Below the pieces are notes generated by a model, which was given only the letters and a program-made list of their open reading frames with translations, ran no database searches and was not told where the DNA came from. This document shows, piece by piece, positions 36,298 to 46,250 of a DNA stretch of 51,621 nucleotides. This DNA is from Helicobacter sp. (GTDB lineage Bacteria; Campylobacterota; Campylobacteria; Campylobacterales; Helicobacteraceae), in NCBI GenBank assembly GCA_029264775.1, contig JARHYT010000026.1, positions 1 through 51,621 of the forward strand, given 5' to 3'. The position numbers were made by a program, and so were the translations under genes. The number at the start of each line of letters is the position of its first letter. Within the stretch, counting starts at the first letter, position 1.

Positions 36298-36651
36298 ATG
36301 AGACATAGACATGGTTATAGAAAATTAGGTAGAACTTCTTCTCATAGGAAGGCATTACTAAGGAATTTAAGCATTGCTTTGATAGAGCATGGAAAAATTG
36401 AAACTGGGGTTTTTAAGGCGAAGGAATTACAAAGATATATTGAAAAACTTGTAAGCGTCTCTAAAGATTCTGATTTCAATACTCATAGGTTTGTATTTGC
36501 AGAGCTACAAAATAAAAAGGCGACAAAGAAACTTATTACAGAGATAGCCCCAAAATTTACTTCTCGCAATGGTGGTTACACTAGAATACATAGAAGTAGA
36601 ATTAGACATGGCGATTCTTCTGTAATGGCTATTATTGAATTTGTTGATTAA
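36298..36651 (+). CDS. rplQ: 50S ribosomal protein L17
   Basis: Large-subunit protein near the exit tunnel. The 117 residues begin [24 protein letters not shown] and contain [13 protein letters not shown] and the ending [24 protein letters not shown]. It closes the alpha operon. No clear intrinsic terminator follows, only AT-rich DNA. Confidence 0.98.
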   Translation: MRHRHGYRKLGRTSSHRKALLRNLSIALIEHGKIETGVFKAKELQRYIEKLVSVSKDSDFNTHRFVFAELQNKKATKKLITEIAPKFTSRNGGYTRIHRSRIRHGDSSVMAIIEFVD

Positions 36652-36843
36652 CATATTTTTTACATATTTTTAACTTTATGTAATATCTGCTATGCTGTAA
36701 AAAATGTTTCTATTAAATTATTTTAGAGACTTTTTTGCATTTTACTTATTTTTATTCATTTTTTTATTTCTATTTTTTTCACATTAAATGTTCATAGCTT
36801 TTTTATTTTTGCAATATCTTAATTTATAAATAGAGTAAAAAAC

Positions 36844-36852
36844 TGCTATAAT
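36844..36852 (+). promoter_or_regulatory. Extended -10 promoter for nrdB
   Basis: TG-C-TATAAT, a perfect extended -10, about 30 bases before the nrdB start. It should also drive the overlapping hydrolase and pcm genes. Confidence 0.65.
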
Positions 36853-36882
36853 TTCATTTTTTTATAAAGTAAGGGGATGTAT

Positions 36883-37938
36883 ATGCAAAAAGAAGATAAT
36901 AATAAACAAACTATAGTTCATAGGAAATGTATTTACAATCCAAATTCAAGTGAAACAGTTAATGAAAGAAAAATATTTGGTGGGAATCCTACTGCTATGT
37001 TTGAGTTAAACAAGATTAAATATGATTGGGCTTATAATTTATGGAGAACAATGCTTGCAAATACTTGGTTTCCAGAGGAAGTTAATATGAATCAAGATAA
37101 AAGAGATTATTTAGCATTAACAGTGCAGGAAAAGCAAGGTTATGATAGGGCTTTAGCGCAATTAATTTTTATGGATTCATTGCAAACAAATAATCTCATA
37201 GATAATATAAATCCATATATAACATGTCCAGAGATAAACTTACTATTAGTTAGGCAGGCATATGAAGAATCCTTGCATGCACAAAGCTATGCTGTCATGG
37301 TTGATTCTATATCTGCCAATACAGAAGAAATATATGATATGTGGCGTAATGACATGGCATTGAAAAGCAAGAATGACTATATAGCTAATGTCTATATAAA
37401 TTTAGCGAATAATCCTACAGAAAGTAATCTTCTTAAGGCTATGTTTGCAAATCAGATTTTAGAGGGAATATATTTTTATAGTGGTTTTGCATATTTTTAT
37501 ACATTATCTCGTGGTGGTAAAATGTTAAATAGCTCGGAGATGATACGATTTATACAAAGAGATGAAGTTACTCATTTAAGTATCTTCCAAAACATGATTT
37601 GTTCTTTGAAGCAGGAGAGACAAGATCTTTTTACAGATATATTAAAAGAAGAGGTTATTGAGATGTTTAGACAAGCTGTAGAAATAGAATCCAATTGGGG
37701 GGAATACATTACTCAAGGTCAAATACTAGGTTTAACCTCAAAGATAATTAGAGATTATATAGAATATCTAGCAGATAAAAGGTTAAATGCAGTTGGTTTC
37801 CCTAGAATCTATAATAAACAAAATCCTATAAAATGGGTTGATGAACAAGTGAATTTTAATAATCAAAGGACTAATTTTTTTGAAGCTAAGGTTAGGAATT
37901 ATACTAAGGGAGGATTGGCATTTGATGACGATTTTTAA
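36883..37938 (+). CDS. nrdB: Ribonucleotide reductase class I, small subunit
   Basis: Holds the metal-radical cofactor that makes deoxyribonucleotides together with NrdA, encoded elsewhere. In the 351-residue protein the ligand set is visible: D98, E129, H132, then ILEGIYFY and [10 protein letters not shown] for the second half. The radical tyrosine is Y136, four residues after H132, so this is a Tyr-radical enzyme and not the Phe-type class Ic. The C-terminus FDDDF would dock on NrdA. Two ATGs are two codons apart; AAGGGG is correctly spaced only for the second, which I use. The next gene begins inside its last 14 bases. Confidence 0.95.
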   Translation: MQKEDNNKQTIVHRKCIYNPNSSETVNERKIFGGNPTAMFELNKIKYDWAYNLWRTMLANTWFPEEVNMNQDKRDYLALTVQEKQGYDRALAQLIFMDSLQTNNLIDNINPYITCPEINLLLVRQAYEESLHAQSYAVMVDSISANTEEIYDMWRNDMALKSKNDYIANVYINLANNPTESNLLKAMFANQILEGIYFYSGFAYFYTLSRGGKMLNSSEMIRFIQRDEVTHLSIFQNMICSLKQERQDLFTDILKEEVIEMFRQAVEIESNWGEYITQGQILGLTSKIIRDYIEYLADKRLNAVGFPRIYNKQNPIKWVDEQVNFNNQRTNFFEAKVRNYTKGGLAFDDDF

Positions 37939-38659
37939 AACATTTTATTCATTACAATTAAAAACAAAGTCTATATGGCAGGATAATTTAGATAAATTAG
38001 AGTCAAAAATCTTAGAGTGTGAGGATGATTCTTTTATTTTAGCTAGTGAGGTATTTTTAACAGGTTTTGCTTATCAAAAAATGATGGAAGCACATGAGTT
38101 TGGATTAATTGCTACTAAAAAATTACAAGAGCTTAGTATAAATAAAACTATAGTTATCACCATGATAGAAAAAGAAGGCAGGCAATATGTTAATAAGCTG
38201 AAGGTTTTTAGTAAGGGGCGTATAGCTTACACACAAGCTAAAGCTAAACTATTTCCATTAGGAAACGAACATTTACATTTTAAAGAGGGTAGCACAAAGA
38301 ACATAAAAACATTTATGATTGATGGAATCTTATGTGCGGCATTAAATTGTTTTGAAATTAGATTTATTGAATTATGGCAGCAAATTAGGGGTGCTAAGGT
38401 TATATTTGTTCCTGCTGCATGGGGTAAAACAAGAAAAATTCATTTTCAAACATTAACTAGAGCATTGGCTATAGCAAATCAAAGTTTTGTTATAGCTAGC
38501 TCTTGTGCTGGTGCTGAGTATGCTAAGGGTAGTAGCATTATAACACCTTATGGGATTATGTATAAAAATGATTCAAAAGAGATTATACAAGCACAAATCA
38601 ATTTGACAGAAGCCGATAAAATGCGAGTACATATAGATACAGGGATTCCACGCACATGA
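37925..38659 (+). CDS. Carbon-nitrogen (nitrilase-family) hydrolase
   Basis: A cytoplasmic amidase-type enzyme of 244 residues. The catalytic triad of the nitrilase family is present: E42 in [11 protein letters not shown]108 in [11 protein letters not shown], and C142 in ALNCFEIRF. The remaining fold blocks ([35 protein letters not shown]) fit. The substrate is unknown; relatives include omega-amidase and amide repair enzymes. The ATG at 37925 overlaps the nrdB stop, and its own TGA overlaps the ATG of pcm (ATGA), so the three are tightly coupled. The coupling with pcm might hint at a metabolite or protein repair role, which is inference. Confidence 0.85.
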   Translation: MTIFKTFYSLQLKTKSIWQDNLDKLESKILECEDDSFILASEVFLTGFAYQKMMEAHEFGLIATKKLQELSINKTIVITMIEKEGRQYVNKLKVFSKGRIAYTQAKAKLFPLGNEHLHFKEGSTKNIKTFMIDGILCAALNCFEIRFIELWQQIRGAKVIFVPAAWGKTRKIHFQTLTRALAIANQSFVIASSCAGAEYAKGSSIITPYGIMYKNDSKEIIQAQINLTEADKMRVHIDTGIPRT

Positions 38660-39321
38660 GACTTCATGAAATAAAAAACATGGAAATGTTAAAAGATATA
38701 CAAAATAGTTTTGATAGTAGGATTATTAGTGCATTGCGTAAAACAGATAGAGAAATATTTGTTCCATCTTTTATAAAACATTCTGCATTTAAACTTGATA
38801 ATGCACTACCAATTAGCGATGAACAATGGATTAGTGCTCCACTAACTGTTGCTAAAATGACTTCATATTTAATGGCTTATGATCTAGGCAATCAAGTTAT
38901 TGAAAATCCAGATAATGTATTAGAAATAGGTTTGGGTAGTGGTTATCAAGCAGTTGTTTTATCTTATATTATACGCAGGGTATTTAGTATAGAAAGGATA
39001 GAATCCCTGTGGCTTGAAGCTAGAAAGCGTATAGCAGATTTAAAGATAATGAATATTAATATAAAACTTGATGATGGCATGAATGGTTGGTCATCATTTG
39101 CGCCATATGATAGAATATTGCTTTCTGCTTGTGCAGATAGTATCCCCAATAATTTAATATCCCAACTTCAAATCGGTGGAGTTTTGGTTGCACCTATGTA
39201 TCATAATGATAAACAAGTGATAGTTAGATTTATAAAAAATAGTAGCGATTCCGTATCTAGTCAAATATTGGAAGGTTGCGAATTTGTACCGATTAAACAG
39301 GGCATTATGAGAATGAATTAG
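38656..39321 (+). CDS. pcm: Protein-L-isoaspartate O-methyltransferase
   Basis: Methylates isoaspartyl residues so that aged proteins can be repaired. The 221-residue protein has an initial helical block with ALRKTDREIFVPSFIKHSAF, then LPISDEQWISAPLTVAKM and the SAM-binding motif VLEIGLGSGYQAVVLSYI, then RILLSACADSIP and QLQIGGVLVAPM. The usual motif GQTIS is replaced by DEQWIS, seen in Helicobacter versions as far as I recall. It overlaps the hydrolase gene by four bases (ATGA). It ends 40 bases before the convergent thiD. Confidence 0.92.
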   Translation: MRLHEIKNMEMLKDIQNSFDSRIISALRKTDREIFVPSFIKHSAFKLDNALPISDEQWISAPLTVAKMTSYLMAYDLGNQVIENPDNVLEIGLGSGYQAVVLSYIIRRVFSIERIESLWLEARKRIADLKIMNINIKLDDGMNGWSSFAPYDRILLSACADSIPNNLISQLQIGGVLVAPMYHNDKQVIVRFIKNSSDSVSSQILEGCEFVPIKQGIMRMN

Positions 39322-39361
39322 CATAGCTTTAAACATTTGTATCATCTATATGAAAGCTATA

Positions 39362-40198
39362 TTATTTTAAGCAAAATCTATATAAATGATTTGTTGGTCC
39401 ATGTCCGCTACCTATATTTAATGAGTGCAATATTGCGTTAAAGACATAGTCTTTAGCTGCTTTTATAGAATCTAACTTGCTTTTATCTTTTGCTAGATTT
39501 GCTGCTATAGCTGAGCTTAGGGTGCAACCTGTACCATGGGTATTCTTTGTATTTATTTTCTTAGATTCTAATATATGAAATTCTTTGCCATCATAGAATA
39601 TATCTGTAGCATAGTCTCCTTTGTTATGTCCGCCTTTTATCAAGACAGATTCTGCTCCTATTTTATGTAGTTCTATCGCTGCTTTTTTCATAGAATCTTG
39701 ATTATTAATTTCAAATGCACATAATTCTTGAGCTTCTGGTATATTTGGCGTGAGGACATGTGCTAGCGGTATCATCTTTTTTTTAAAATATGAACGAATT
39801 GATTCTGGCATTAATGGAAAGCCATTTTTAGCAAACATTACAGGATCTACAACTACATTCTTAGCATTGTACTCAATAAGAGATTTTGCTACTAAATCAA
39901 TTATTTCAATTGAGCTAAGCATGCCTATCTTTACAGCTTTTGGTGGGATATCTTCAAATATTGCTGTAATTTGGTCTTGTATAATATCTGTTGGAATATC
40001 ACAGCTAGAAATAACTCGTTTAGTATTTTCCGCTACCACACTCAAAATAACACTCATACCATACACACAATGAGCATCAAATGTTTTAATATCAGCTTGT
40101 ATTCCAGCTCCACCGCTACAATCACTACCAGCTATTGTTAAAACAGGTATTGATTCAATATTATTTGTTTTTAAATTTTTTTCATTGCTTACACACAT
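39362..40198 (-). CDS. thiD: Hydroxymethylpyrimidine (phosphate) kinase
   Basis: Phosphorylates HMP and HMP-P for thiamine biosynthesis. The ribokinase-like protein of 278 residues contains VLTIAGSDCSGGAGIQADIKTF near its start, VVDPVMFAKNG in the middle, VLIKGGHNKGD, and NTHGTGCTLSSAIAANLAK as the anion-hole and catalytic block. The first ~15 residues are polar and unlike the family, so an internal start is possible, but ATTCCT(revcomp AGGAAT) precedes the first ATG. No thiE or thiM is near. It is the distal gene of a two-gene run with cdsA (15 bases apart). Confidence 0.95.
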   Translation of the reverse strand: MCVSNEKNLKTNNIESIPVLTIAGSDCSGGAGIQADIKTFDAHCVYGMSVILSVVAENTKRVISSCDIPTDIIQDQITAIFEDIPPKAVKIGMLSSIEIIDLVAKSLIEYNAKNVVVDPVMFAKNGFPLMPESIRSYFKKKMIPLAHVLTPNIPEAQELCAFEINNQDSMKKAAIELHKIGAESVLIKGGHNKGDYATDIFYDGKEFHILESKKINTKNTHGTGCTLSSAIAANLAKDKSKLDSIKAAKDYVFNAILHSLNIGSGHGPTNHLYRFCLK

Positions 40199-40213
40199 AT
40201 TTATTCCTAAACA

Positions 40214-41005
40214 TTAATTATGATACATTGGTAAAAATGATAAACAAACAAGCATTGCGATTGAACCAAATAAAATTGCATCCATTCTATCTAAAATACC
40301 GCCATGACCGGGTAGTATATATCCAGAATCTTTAACTTCTGCTTTTCTTTTCAATGCACTTTCAAATAAATCTCCGATGATAGATAGCACTACAATAATA
40401 ACACTAGCAATAAGGGATATATAAAAATCACCAAATATTCCAATACCTATTATGGAGCCAATTATTACACTACAAAAAATACCACATAATGCACCTTCAA
40501 TAGTTTTCTTTGGTGATACAGCACATAATGCAGTTTTTCCAAATTGCTTTCCTCCATAATAAGCAAAAATATCAGCTAATGCAACTACAATGATTAACCA
40601 AATTAAATGCCATACTCCGTATTCAGCATATAGGACAAAAACTGCAACAAATGGTAGTGTGGGGTATATAAAAGGTGCTATATACCTCATGTTTGTACTA
40701 TCATTTTTTGCAATTACACATAATGATGCAACACATAGCACAAGTAACGCAATAGATAATGAGTTACTGCTGAAGTATATTCCAATCCACAAAAGTATTG
40801 CAAGAACGGCGGTTAGTAGATGAAAATTTATTCTATATAGTTTCGTGCTTTCAAATAATCCTATTATATACAAAATGCCTATACTCGCCCAAATCAGTGT
40901 AAAATTATTTATCCAAAATACAACAATTAAGCATAGTATCATTATAATTCCACTCCAAAACCTTGCGGAATCTTGCATAATAGCATCCTTAAGTTTTTTT
41001 AGCAT
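40214..41005 (-). CDS. cdsA: Phosphatidate cytidylyltransferase
   Basis: Makes CDP-diacylglycerol from phosphatidate and CTP at the inner membrane, the branch point of phospholipid synthesis. The 263-residue protein has about seven hydrophobic membrane segments. The family signature near the C-terminus is present: SPKKTIEGALCG, then IIGDLFESALKRKAEVKDSGYILPGHGGILDRMDA in pieces. It is followed by thiD after 15 bases and is divergent from mnmG. I recall cdsA close to gidA in H. pylori too. Confidence 0.95.
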   Translation of the reverse strand: MLKKLKDAIMQDSARFWSGIIMILCLIVVFWINNFTLIWASIGILYIIGLFESTKLYRINFHLLTAVLAILLWIGIYFSSNSLSIALLVLCVASLCVIAKNDSTNMRYIAPFIYPTLPFVAVFVLYAEYGVWHLIWLIIVVALADIFAYYGGKQFGKTALCAVSPKKTIEGALCGIFCSVIIGSIIGIGIFGDFYISLIASVIIVVLSIIGDLFESALKRKAEVKDSGYILPGHGGILDRMDAILFGSIAMLVCLSFLPMYHN

Positions 41006-41037
41006 TACATCTCCTTTTAAGGTTAATAACTTAGTGT

Positions 41038-41043
41038 TATAAT
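41038..41043 (+). promoter_or_regulatory. -10 box for mnmG
   Basis: TATAAT, 44 bases before the mnmG start in the 81-base space shared with divergent cdsA. Transcription would start near 41050. Confidence 0.5.
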
Positions 41044-41086
41044 TTTAACTAAAAATTTTGTCAAAAAAAGTGCAACAAGGAAAAAA

Positions 41087-43390
41087 ATGGGAAATATTTA
41101 TGACATAATCGTAGTTGGTGGCGGACACGCCGGTGTAGAAGCTAGTCATATTTGTGCAAAGATGGGATTGAAAACCATGCTTATAACTCATTTGGTAGAT
41201 AATATAGCACTTGCTAGCTGTAATCCTGCGATAGGAGGATTGGGTAAAGGTCATTTAGTCAAAGAGGTTGATAGCCTCGGTGGTTTAATGGGGGCGATAA
41301 CTGATATTAGTGGTTTGCAATATAGAATATTAAATGCTTCAAAGGGTCCAGCAGTTAGGGGTACTAGGGTTCAAATAGATATGGATTTATATAGAAAATA
41401 TGCAAGGGATATATTATTAAGAACACAAAATTTAAATGTGATACAAGGTAATGTTACTAAAATACTATCTAAAGAGGTAAATGGTGTTAATGAGGCAATT
41501 GGCATAGAGCTTAGTATTCAAAAGCAGTTTTTTGCAAAAAAAGTAATAATTACAGCTGGGACATTTCTACAGGGGCTTATACATATAGGTGAGCATCGGA
41601 GTCAAAATGGTAGAGCAGGTGAGATGGCAAGTTGTGAACTTAGTGAGAGTTTAAAACAGCTTGGTATTCCTCTTGATAGATTAAAGACAGGTACATGTCC
41701 TAGGATACTTGGAAGCAGTATAGATAGCAGTGAATTAGAACAACATTATGGTGATGCCTGTAGTAAAGAATCTCAAAGTTTAAATAATATATCAGATGTT
41801 GATTTAATTATGCAGATTGATAAGGATAATGAAGATAGAAAGCATTTAAGGCAAAATGGAATAGAGCAGGGCAAAGAAAATGGTGTATTAGATTCTAAGA
41901 GAGAAACATTGTTTAGGAATGCTGTTGATACTAATAATATTAGTGAGTGGAAAAAATTTACAGATTTTTTGCAGGATGAATGTTGCGTGCCAGATGGTAG
42001 CAAAGAGAATGAAATGGACATGATAGGCATATTTAGTGATGTGTCAAATTTTAAAGATATATATTCAACTAATAAGAAGATAGAAGCACCATATTTTAGC
42101 CTACTTACACAAGATTATTTATTATACAATAGAGGCAATATAATATCTAATTGTTTAGACAATAGAATTAAACATGGTTATTTTCGTCCTATAGAATTAC
42201 CATGCTTTGTAACATACACAAATGAAAAAACGCATGCAATTATAGAATCAAATTTTTATAGGGCACCATTATTCACAGGGCAGATACAAGGCGTTGGACC
42301 TAGATATTGTCCTAGTATAGAGGATAAAATAAATAGATTCAAAGATAAGCCAAGACATCAATTGTTTTTAGAGCCACAAACTTATAGCTGTGGTGAATAT
42401 TATGTTAATGGTTTAAGCACGAGTTTGCCATATGAAGTTCAAGAACAAGTTATACATTCAATAAAAGGGTTAGAAAATGCAATAATAACTAGATATGGAT
42501 ATGCTATTGAGTATGATTATAGCCAACCTACAAACTTATACCACACTCTAGAATCAAAGATTGTAAAAAATCTTTATTTAGCAGGGCAGATCAATGGAAC
42601 TACAGGTTATGAAGAAGCAGCAGCACAGGGGATTATGGCTGGCATTAATGCAAGTCTTAGTATATTAAGTAGTGATGGTAGAACTAAAAGGGATTCTTTA
42701 ATCTTTGATAGAAAAGAAAGCTATATTGGCGTTATGATTGATGATTTGGTTACTAAGGGGACTAATGAGCCATATAGATTATTTACAAGTAGGGCTGAAT
42801 ATCGCTTACTTTTAAGAGAGGATAATGCTTGTTTTCGTATGTTGCCATATTCTAAAGAGCTAAAACTTTTAGATGAAGATATACTTATGCAATTAGAAAT
42901 TGACTGGCAACATATACAGGAAATGTTACCAATTCTTGATGAGGAATATACACCAAATAGAGATAATATTAATAAACTTTATGTTATAGGTGAAGATGGA
43001 TTTAATAATAAATGTAATTTTGGTTTGATACTAGGGAGGGATAGTATGAATTCCAAAAAAATGAGAATGCTAGATTCTAGATTCAATGGTTTGAGTTCTA
43101 GGGCGTTAAAACAAATACAAATTCATGCTAAATATCAAAGTTATATACAAAAGCAAACTATACAAATTAATAGAAGTGAGCATAATTTGCATTTGGAGAT
43201 TCCAAAGGATTTTGATTATAATGGTATATCTGGTTTGAGTCTTGAAGTAATTGAAAAATTAACAGCTATGCGTCCAAAAACTCTTAAGGATGCAAAACTT
43301 ATTAGTGGCATTACTCCGGCAAGTTTAGAAGTACTAGAATTACATATTATTATGTATAAGAAAAATGAAAAATATAATAAAATTAAATGA
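41087..43390 (+). CDS. mnmG: tRNA uridine-34 carboxymethylaminomethyl-modifying enzyme, with large insertion
   Basis: With MnmE it modifies the wobble uridine of several tRNAs, using FAD. The N-terminal FAD loop is [12 protein letters not shown]. Both catalytic cysteines are there: C45 in [14 protein letters not shown] and C408 in [12 protein letters not shown]. At 767 residues it is about 140 longer than the usual ~625. The extra sequence lies between YGD (residue 223) and APYFSLLT (334-341), a ~110-residue polar, acidic insert, with another ~25 residues before [13 protein letters not shown]. Just upstream the usual KTGTPPRI reads KTGTCPRI. The C-terminal MnmE-binding domain is intact. The start has AAGGAA. 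Confidence 0.95.
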   Translation: MGNIYDIIVVGGGHAGVEASHICAKMGLKTMLITHLVDNIALASCNPAIGGLGKGHLVKEVDSLGGLMGAITDISGLQYRILNASKGPAVRGTRVQIDMDLYRKYARDILLRTQNLNVIQGNVTKILSKEVNGVNEAIGIELSIQKQFFAKKVIITAGTFLQGLIHIGEHRSQNGRAGEMASCELSESLKQLGIPLDRLKTGTCPRILGSSIDSSELEQHYGDACSKESQSLNNISDVDLIMQIDKDNEDRKHLRQNGIEQGKENGVLDSKRETLFRNAVDTNNISEWKKFTDFLQDECCVPDGSKENEMDMIGIFSDVSNFKDIYSTNKKIEAPYFSLLTQDYLLYNRGNIISNCLDNRIKHGYFRPIELPCFVTYTNEKTHAIIESNFYRAPLFTGQIQGVGPRYCPSIEDKINRFKDKPRHQLFLEPQTYSCGEYYVNGLSTSLPYEVQEQVIHSIKGLENAIITRYGYAIEYDYSQPTNLYHTLESKIVKNLYLAGQINGTTGYEEAAAQGIMAGINASLSILSSDGRTKRDSLIFDRKESYIGVMIDDLVTKGTNEPYRLFTSRAEYRLLLREDNACFRMLPYSKELKLLDEDILMQLEIDWQHIQEMLPILDEEYTPNRDNINKLYVIGEDGFNNKCNFGLILGRDSMNSKKMRMLDSRFNGLSSRALKQIQIHAKYQSYIQKQTIQINRSEHNLHLEIPKDFDYNGISGLSLEVIEKLTAMRPKTLKDAKLISGITPASLEVLELHIIMYKKNEKYNKIK

Positions 43391-43406
43391 TTGCAATTTG
43401 CAATCA
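43388..43406 (+). terminator. Hairpin overlapping the mnmG stop codon
   Basis: TGATTGCA, loop ATT, TGCAATCA: a perfect 8-bp stem beginning with the TGA stop itself. It is followed by AT-rich DNA without a long T-run, so it is a likely but modest terminator. Confidence 0.45.
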
Positions 43407-43772
43407 AATGTATTTGTAAATATATTTATTGTCGGTATATTGCTATTATGATAGATTATCAAATATGATTTATGCCTATGTATTGTAGTAATTTATAGAA
43501 TTTGCATTAAATAATTAGTGATTGTGGTAAATAAATTTTATATATAAAGATTACAACTAACATTATTTTATAATGTATGGATTATGTATTATGTTGTGAT
43601 TTAGTCTTAATATATTATTAATCTTTTAATAATTATTTGGTTTTATTGATTTATTGTTTTTATGTTAAAAACCTATAAAATCATGTAAAACTTAAATAAT
43701 TTTTATTATACTACTAGTTAAAGTTGTGTGAGTTTTTGATATGAGCTGTATGGTGTGATTTAAAGGGTTTTT
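43391..43772. other. Intergenic stretch between mnmG and the AAA ATPase gene
   Basis: About 380 very AT-rich bases. Apart from the hairpin at the left I see no gene, RNA or repeat. Confidence 0.6.
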
Positions 43773-45464
43773 GTGAAATTTTTAATTGATTTTTTTGTAA
43801 AAGATTCTATACATGATACAATGATATTTCCTTTATTGAATTGCTCTAAACATGAGGCAACTATACTACGAGATATTATATTCTTATATATGCGTGGGGA
43901 AAATGAGATTGAAATTTCTTCATTTTTGGAGCAGATGTATTTTGCTAGGGGATTTGAGGTAACGCCATATTTGAAAGAGATCAAAAATTTAATTGAGCTT
44001 GGTTGGTTGCATTATCCAGATAAGCTTGAAAGTGCATTGGAATTGCAAAATTCCGTTATATCACTTAGCAAAAATTTGTTAAAACTTTTGGAAAAAGGTT
44101 GTATATTAAATGGTGATATTGAGCCTAAAATATATAATAATTCTTTAGAATATTTGCAAGATGAATGGCAAAAGATCAATTTGTTATTACAATATAATAG
44201 ATTGCCTGCAAATTTAAATCATAATTTATTGCAATCATGTGATTTGTATATAGAAACTTTGACAAATACCATTGATAATAATGTAGAAAGAAATGGTAAG
44301 AAAAATAAGATTAGAGAGTATTTTCATAGACATAGGCTAAATAATTACGAAAGGTTAATATTTTTGCTTTTGGCACAAGCACAATATAATGGTGATATTG
44401 GGTTATCAATGAAAGAGATTATAACGCTTGGTAAGACAGGTGAAGAAAAATCTGTGTTTCAAAGTTTGCTTACAAGCAAATCTAAACTTTTAAAAAATGG
44501 TATGGTTACTCCAACAGAATCCTACACAGATTTATCATTTATGGAACAAGAGTTTTGCATACCACAACACATTTTCAGTACTCTTGTGTTTGAAAAGTCT
44601 ATGCCACATTTGAGGCTTGAAGATGAAATTGAGAAAAGTGATATTTTTGATATTATAATACCAAAAAAAGGATTGAGTGATATTATATTGCAAGATGATT
44701 TACAAGATAGATTTAGTGTTTTGCTACAACATTTAAATCCATTAGTTCATAAAAGGTTAAAACTTTGGGGTATTAAAGAAAAGGCAGGTATAGACGCCAA
44801 AATACTTTTGTACGGAGAGAGTGGTACAGGTAAAACTTCGAGTGCTTATGCGTTAGCTAAAGATTTAAGACAAAAAATTTTAAGCCTCGATTGCTCTAAG
44901 ATTCTATCTATGTATGTTGGAGAAAGTGAAAAAAATGTAAGAAGGATATTTGATGAATATATTTTGCTTACAAAAAAGGTTAAAGAAAAACCTATTTTGC
45001 TTTTAGATGAAGCAGATCAATTGCTTAGCTCAAGGAATGATATTGCAAGTAGTGCTAGTAGAATGTATCATCAAATGCAGAATATATTTTTGGAGCAGAT
45101 TGAAAAATTTGAGGGAATTTTAATTGCTACTACAAATCTTGTTGATAGTCTTGATTCTGCATTTTCAAGAAGGTTTCATTATAAGCTTAAATTTGAGCGT
45201 CCAAATATGCAATTAAGGATTAAAATTTGGGATATTCATTTGCCAAAAAATGCCATTTTTAATGAGGATAGGGAATCTTTTACTATAAGTCTTGCAAAGT
45301 TTGATCTAAGTGGTGGTCAAATCAAAATAGTAATAGAAAATACTTGCTATAAGGTTGCTACCAGAAAAGAGCCAATTTTTTATATAAGCGATTTTATAGA
45401 GGAGATAGAGAAAGAAAAGGATGCTGCCTTTGGCGATACAAAAAAGATGGGATTTTTATATTAG
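43773..45464 (+). CDS. AAA-family ATPase of unknown role
   Basis: A cytoplasmic ATPase of 563 residues. The N-terminal ~300 residues are helical and not recognised. The C-terminal AAA module has Walker A LYGESGTGKTSSAYALA, Walker B ILLLDEADQLLSSR, sensor-1 LIATTN and an arginine-finger region SAFSRRFHYKLKFERP, so it is built for ring assembly and ATP hydrolysis as in the Cdc48/FtsH-like branch. No protease domain or membrane segment is present. A similar gene is, as I recall, present in Campylobacter (Cj0377 type). It starts at GTG with AAAGGG upstream. The lipoprotein gene follows after 16 bases. Confidence 0.82.
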   Translation: MKFLIDFFVKDSIHDTMIFPLLNCSKHEATILRDIIFLYMRGENEIEISSFLEQMYFARGFEVTPYLKEIKNLIELGWLHYPDKLESALELQNSVISLSKNLLKLLEKGCILNGDIEPKIYNNSLEYLQDEWQKINLLLQYNRLPANLNHNLLQSCDLYIETLTNTIDNNVERNGKKNKIREYFHRHRLNNYERLIFLLLAQAQYNGDIGLSMKEIITLGKTGEEKSVFQSLLTSKSKLLKNGMVTPTESYTDLSFMEQEFCIPQHIFSTLVFEKSMPHLRLEDEIEKSDIFDIIIPKKGLSDIILQDDLQDRFSVLLQHLNPLVHKRLKLWGIKEKAGIDAKILLYGESGTGKTSSAYALAKDLRQKILSLDCSKILSMYVGESEKNVRRIFDEYILLTKKVKEKPILLLDEADQLLSSRNDIASSASRMYHQMQNIFLEQIEKFEGILIATTNLVDSLDSAFSRRFHYKLKFERPNMQLRIKIWDIHLPKNAIFNEDRESFTISLAKFDLSGGQIKIVIENTCYKVATRKEPIFYISDFIEEIEKEKDAAFGDTKKMGFLY

Positions 45465-45480
45465 ACTTAGAGGGATTATA

Positions 45481-46110
45481 ATGAGCTATAAAGTTAAATT
45501 GTTTATTTTTTTTAGTATGTTTTTGGTTAGTATCTATATAAGTGGTTGTTTTTTGTTTGGCATGAAAGGTATATTTGATGGTAGTAATTACAACATAGTG
45601 AAGTTAGAGATAAACAACAAGGTTTTATTAAGCCCTCAAGAATTGTCAAGTTTGGCTAGAGAGCAAATTCAAAATAATCCCGATATAGACAATGCGTCAT
45701 ATAATATAGATAGTCAAAGGCAGTTAAGCAGAATTGATGATATAAATGCGACTTTTGAACAATTAAAACAAAGAAATAGTCAAGATGATGATGCAGAATA
45801 TGTTAAAACGCCAATTTCAGAATTAGCAAATATCAATCTAAGAGCCACTTTCAATTTAGATAGGACGCAAGATGTTTTATATGGTAAAGCCGGTTGCAAT
45901 GATTATACGGCAAGGTTTTTTTGGCAGGATTCTACAAAAATAGTGATTTCTGGTTCTGCTAGTACTAGAAAACCATGTAGCCCAAAAGAAGTATCAGATT
46001 TTCAAAATACATTAATTAAGAACCTAGATGGCATATATGTAGTTACAAAGCTTAAAAATCGTAAAGGCTATGTTTTAAATAATGGACGAATGAGAATCTA
46101 TATCAAATAG
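45481..46110 (+). CDS. META/HslJ-type lipoprotein
   Basis: An envelope lipoprotein of 209 residues. The signal peptide KLFIFFSMFLVSIYISGC ends in a lipobox with C23. The last ~90 residues look like a META domain, with YGKAGCNDYTARFFW, VISGSASTRKPCSP and a closing GYVLNNGRMRIYI, close to the pattern of heat-inducible HslJ. The middle is polar and helical. I start at this ATG, with GAGGG upstream; the longer frame from 45421 overlaps the ATPase gene. Co-transcription with the ATPase is likely. META proteins are linked to stress or antibiotic tolerance in E. coli, but the role here is open. Confidence 0.75.
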   Translation: MSYKVKLFIFFSMFLVSIYISGCFLFGMKGIFDGSNYNIVKLEINNKVLLSPQELSSLAREQIQNNPDIDNASYNIDSQRQLSRIDDINATFEQLKQRNSQDDDAEYVKTPISELANINLRATFNLDRTQDVLYGKAGCNDYTARFFWQDSTKIVISGSASTRKPCSPKEVSDFQNTLIKNLDGIYVVTKLKNRKGYVLNNGRMRIYIK

Positions 46111-46212
46111 GGAAAGACAATGCAATAATTTGATTTATTAGTTATAAATTACATAATTATAAAAATATTTTTTATAATAAATATTATTTATATTTGTATT
46201 TTTATCTAAAAA

Positions 46213-46221
46213 TGATACAAT
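46213..46221 (+). promoter_or_regulatory. Extended -10 promoter for the amino acid ABC transporter
   Basis: TG-A-TACAAT, 29 bases before the ATG of the binding-protein gene. Transcription would start near 46228, just before the AAGGAG ribosome site. Confidence 0.6.
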
Positions 46222-46250
46222 ATTAATATTTTAGTTCAAAAGGAGTTCAA

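Noticed and set aside
41756-42190. The extra MnmG sequence as an intein
   Set aside because: No splice-junction residues or homing-endonuclease motifs, and the insert lies at a variable surface loop.
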